A program made the translations under genes and the position numbers. Below are positions 62,820-64,000 of a stretch of 64,000 nucleotides of DNA, piece after piece. Source of the stretch: CAYNRG01 sp964399545 (GTDB taxonomy: Bacteria; Bacillota_I; Bacilli_A; Erysipelotrichales; Erysipelotrichaceae); NCBI GenBank assembly GCA_964399545.1, contig CAYNRG010000004.1, positions 98,775-162,774 of the forward strand, given 5' to 3'. The stretch's first letter is position 1, and the number at the start of each line of letters is the position of its first letter. Under the pieces are notes generated by a model. The model saw only the letters and a list, made by a program, of their open reading frames with translations. It made no database searches and had not been told where the DNA came from.

Positions 62820-63380
62820 ATGAAAATTAACGTGAAAGATCTAAGTTACATGGCTTTATATGGTGCGTTGGCACTAACCTTGGAATTTGTAAGTGGGTGG
62901 GTTCCTTTCCTTCAAATGCCTCAGGGAGGTTCGGTTAATCTAGGAGTTATCCCTGTATTCATTGCTTCTTACCATCTTGGTTGGAAGAAGGGGATGTGTG
63001 TCGGAGGAATTTGGTGGTTCCTTGGATTTTTGATGGGTATGAATGCATGGTATCTGAACCCGATGCAATATTCATTAGATTATCTTTTACCAGTAGTGAT
63101 TTGTGGGGCAGCGTCCTTTTTCCCGAAAATAGGGGAGGATAACATTTTTGTTGGGGTTGTTTTTGCGATGGTGTTAAAATATACATCGCATATTTTGTCA
63201 GGAGTGTATTATTGGCCGCCAGAAGGAGAAGTAGCGGGAAGTATCCAAGCTTGGACCTTTTCGCTAATCTATAATCTAGGTTATAACCTTGCTACACTGA
63301 TTGTTGCAATTATACTTGTTCCTATCTGCTTAAAACAATTAAGCCGTTTGAAGCTAGTCTTTGTTGGTGTAAAAAATTAA
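62820..63380 (+). CDS. thiT: Thiamine ECF transporter S component ThiT
   Basis: ThiT is the thiamine-binding membrane subunit of an ECF-type importer, which uses the shared EcfAA'T module encoded elsewhere. The 186-residue protein has about six helices. Typical stretches are MALYGALALTLEFVSGWVPFLQ, PQGGSVNLGVIPVFI with substrate-side residues, and YTSHILSGVYYWPPEG. The ATG at 62820 is seven T after the ribosome binding site in the riboswitch platform; the frame opens upstream through the riboswitch but is not coding there. Confidence 0.93.
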   Translation: MKINVKDLSYMALYGALALTLEFVSGWVPFLQMPQGGSVNLGVIPVFIASYHLGWKKGMCVGGIWWFLGFLMGMNAWYLNPMQYSLDYLLPVVICGAASFFPKIGEDNIFVGVVFAMVLKYTSHILSGVYYWPPEGEVAGSIQAWTFSLIYNLGYNLATLIVAIILVPICLKQLSRLKLVFVGVKN

Positions 63381-63433
63381 TCTTGTGGTATAATAACCCG
63401 GTAGCCTTTATGAGGTAGAAGGAGATTAATGTT

Positions 63434-63979
63434 ATGCAACCACAAATAGGAACCTTAGTTTATATTCAAAGTTTTAAGCATGATGGATCTCTTCATCGAA
63501 CATGGGCTAAAGGGTTTGTTATTGAAACCACAGAGAAGCAAATTGTCGCAGCGACGAATAAAACCTGGGTAACTGAATCGGATGGACGGAAATGGTTTAC
63601 TAGAGAACCGGCAATCTGTTTCTTTTATCCAGATTGTTGGTTTAATGTGATAACGATGATTAGAAAAACAGGTATTTATTACTATTGTAATTTAGCATCA
63701 CCAAGCTTATACGATGGAGAAGCGATTAAAAACATTGATTACGACTTGGATATTAAACTCTATCCAAGTGGTGATTATGATATTCTAGATGAAGATGAAT
63801 ATGATCAACACAGTAGGGAGATGGATTATCCTGCAGAGGTAAAAAAGATCGTAGAGAGTCAAATGCAAAAATTGATAGGGAAGATTAAAAGAAAAGAAGA
63901 TCCTTTCAATGAAGAAGTAATTAATCGCTATTATAAGAAATACCAAAAGATGCAACGAGAGGAGAAAAAGGCCGAATAA
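63434..63979 (+). CDS. DUF402 nucleoside tri/diphosphate phosphatase (Ntdp family)
   Basis: This 181-residue protein belongs to the DUF402/UPF0374 family (YgaC/SA1684-type), whose members hydrolyse nucleoside tri- and diphosphates. Conserved parts are SFKHDGSLHRTWAKGFVIE near residue 14, WFNVITMIRKTGIYYYCNLA near residue 73, and the metal-binding acidic DYDLDIKLYPSGDYDILDED near residue 102. AAGGAG precedes the start. It is the last gene in the window. Confidence 0.88.
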   Translation: MQPQIGTLVYIQSFKHDGSLHRTWAKGFVIETTEKQIVAATNKTWVTESDGRKWFTREPAICFFYPDCWFNVITMIRKTGIYYYCNLASPSLYDGEAIKNIDYDLDIKLYPSGDYDILDEDEYDQHSREMDYPAEVKKIVESQMQKLIGKIKRKEDPFNEEVINRYYKKYQKMQREEKKAE

Positions 63980-64000
63980 AAGGGGGAAAAGGGAGGAAAA

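Overview
The window reads as a chromosomal segment of a low-GC Gram-positive (Firmicutes) bacterium. The evidence is AT-rich sequence, strong AGGAGG-type ribosome binding sites, TTGACA/TATAAT promoters, many rho-independent terminators, tRNA clusters with encoded CCA ends, and the pcrA-ligA-gatCAB gene order. The TGDS variant of the GatA active-site motif, a PotA with a large insertion and a PNTG-type sorting motif would fit Erysipelotrichia or relatives. This placement is inference; no 16S gene is present.

Layout. 0.2-4 kb: radical-SAM protein YgiQ, an aldose epimerase, NagB and a thioredoxin. 4-9 kb: an XRE-cupin regulator followed by a tightly overlapping polyamine importer operon, potABCD. 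9.1-10.3 kb: nine tRNA genes in three transcription units. 10.3-16 kb (minus strand): two large membrane glycan or lipid-linked-sugar proteins, a patatin, a lipoprotein and a small membrane protein. 16-17.6 kb: a membrane-anchored Ser/Thr kinase gene and an HTH gene, each preceded by the same palindrome. 17.7-20.4 kb: VanY-like peptidase, RluA-like pseudouridine synthase and an rRNA methyltransferase (minus strand). 20.4-30.6 kb: PcrA, LigA, GatCAB, an unknown membrane protein, a HAD phosphatase and the rRNA methyltransferase RlmD.

30.6-39.2 kb: a heavily decayed Tn916-type conjugative element lying between two diverged direct repeats of the rlmD 3' end. Relaxase, ORF19, ardA, tcpE, tcpF and tcpH are all broken. 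In the middle of this wreck sit two intact overlapping genes for an OLD-family ATPase/TOPRIM nuclease and a UvrD-like helicase, a Gabija-type anti-phage pair. They have their own promoter, a palindrome over the -10 and a terminator. This is the most striking region.

39.5-49.4 kb: a secreted leucine-rich protein whose wall-sorting signal stops right after the PNTG motif; a radical-SAM gene with a one-base frameshift; a WYL regulator with a zinc-ribbon partner; a dicarboxylate/amino-acid symporter preceded by what looks like a PyrR-binding attenuator; and a GH1 glycosidase-GPH transporter-TetR operon with paired operators. 49.5-64 kb: a compatible-solute ABC importer, a DUF349 protein, dihydrofolate reductase, a YtrB-type ABC pair, an esterase remnant, an iron alcohol dehydrogenase with glycerol kinase, DUF3783 and DUF1836 proteins, PgpA, an AAC(3)-family acetyltransferase, free-methionine-sulfoxide reductase, a TPP riboswitch with thiT, and a DUF402 phosphatase.

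Genes were named from recognised motifs and remembered family sequences only; no searches were run.
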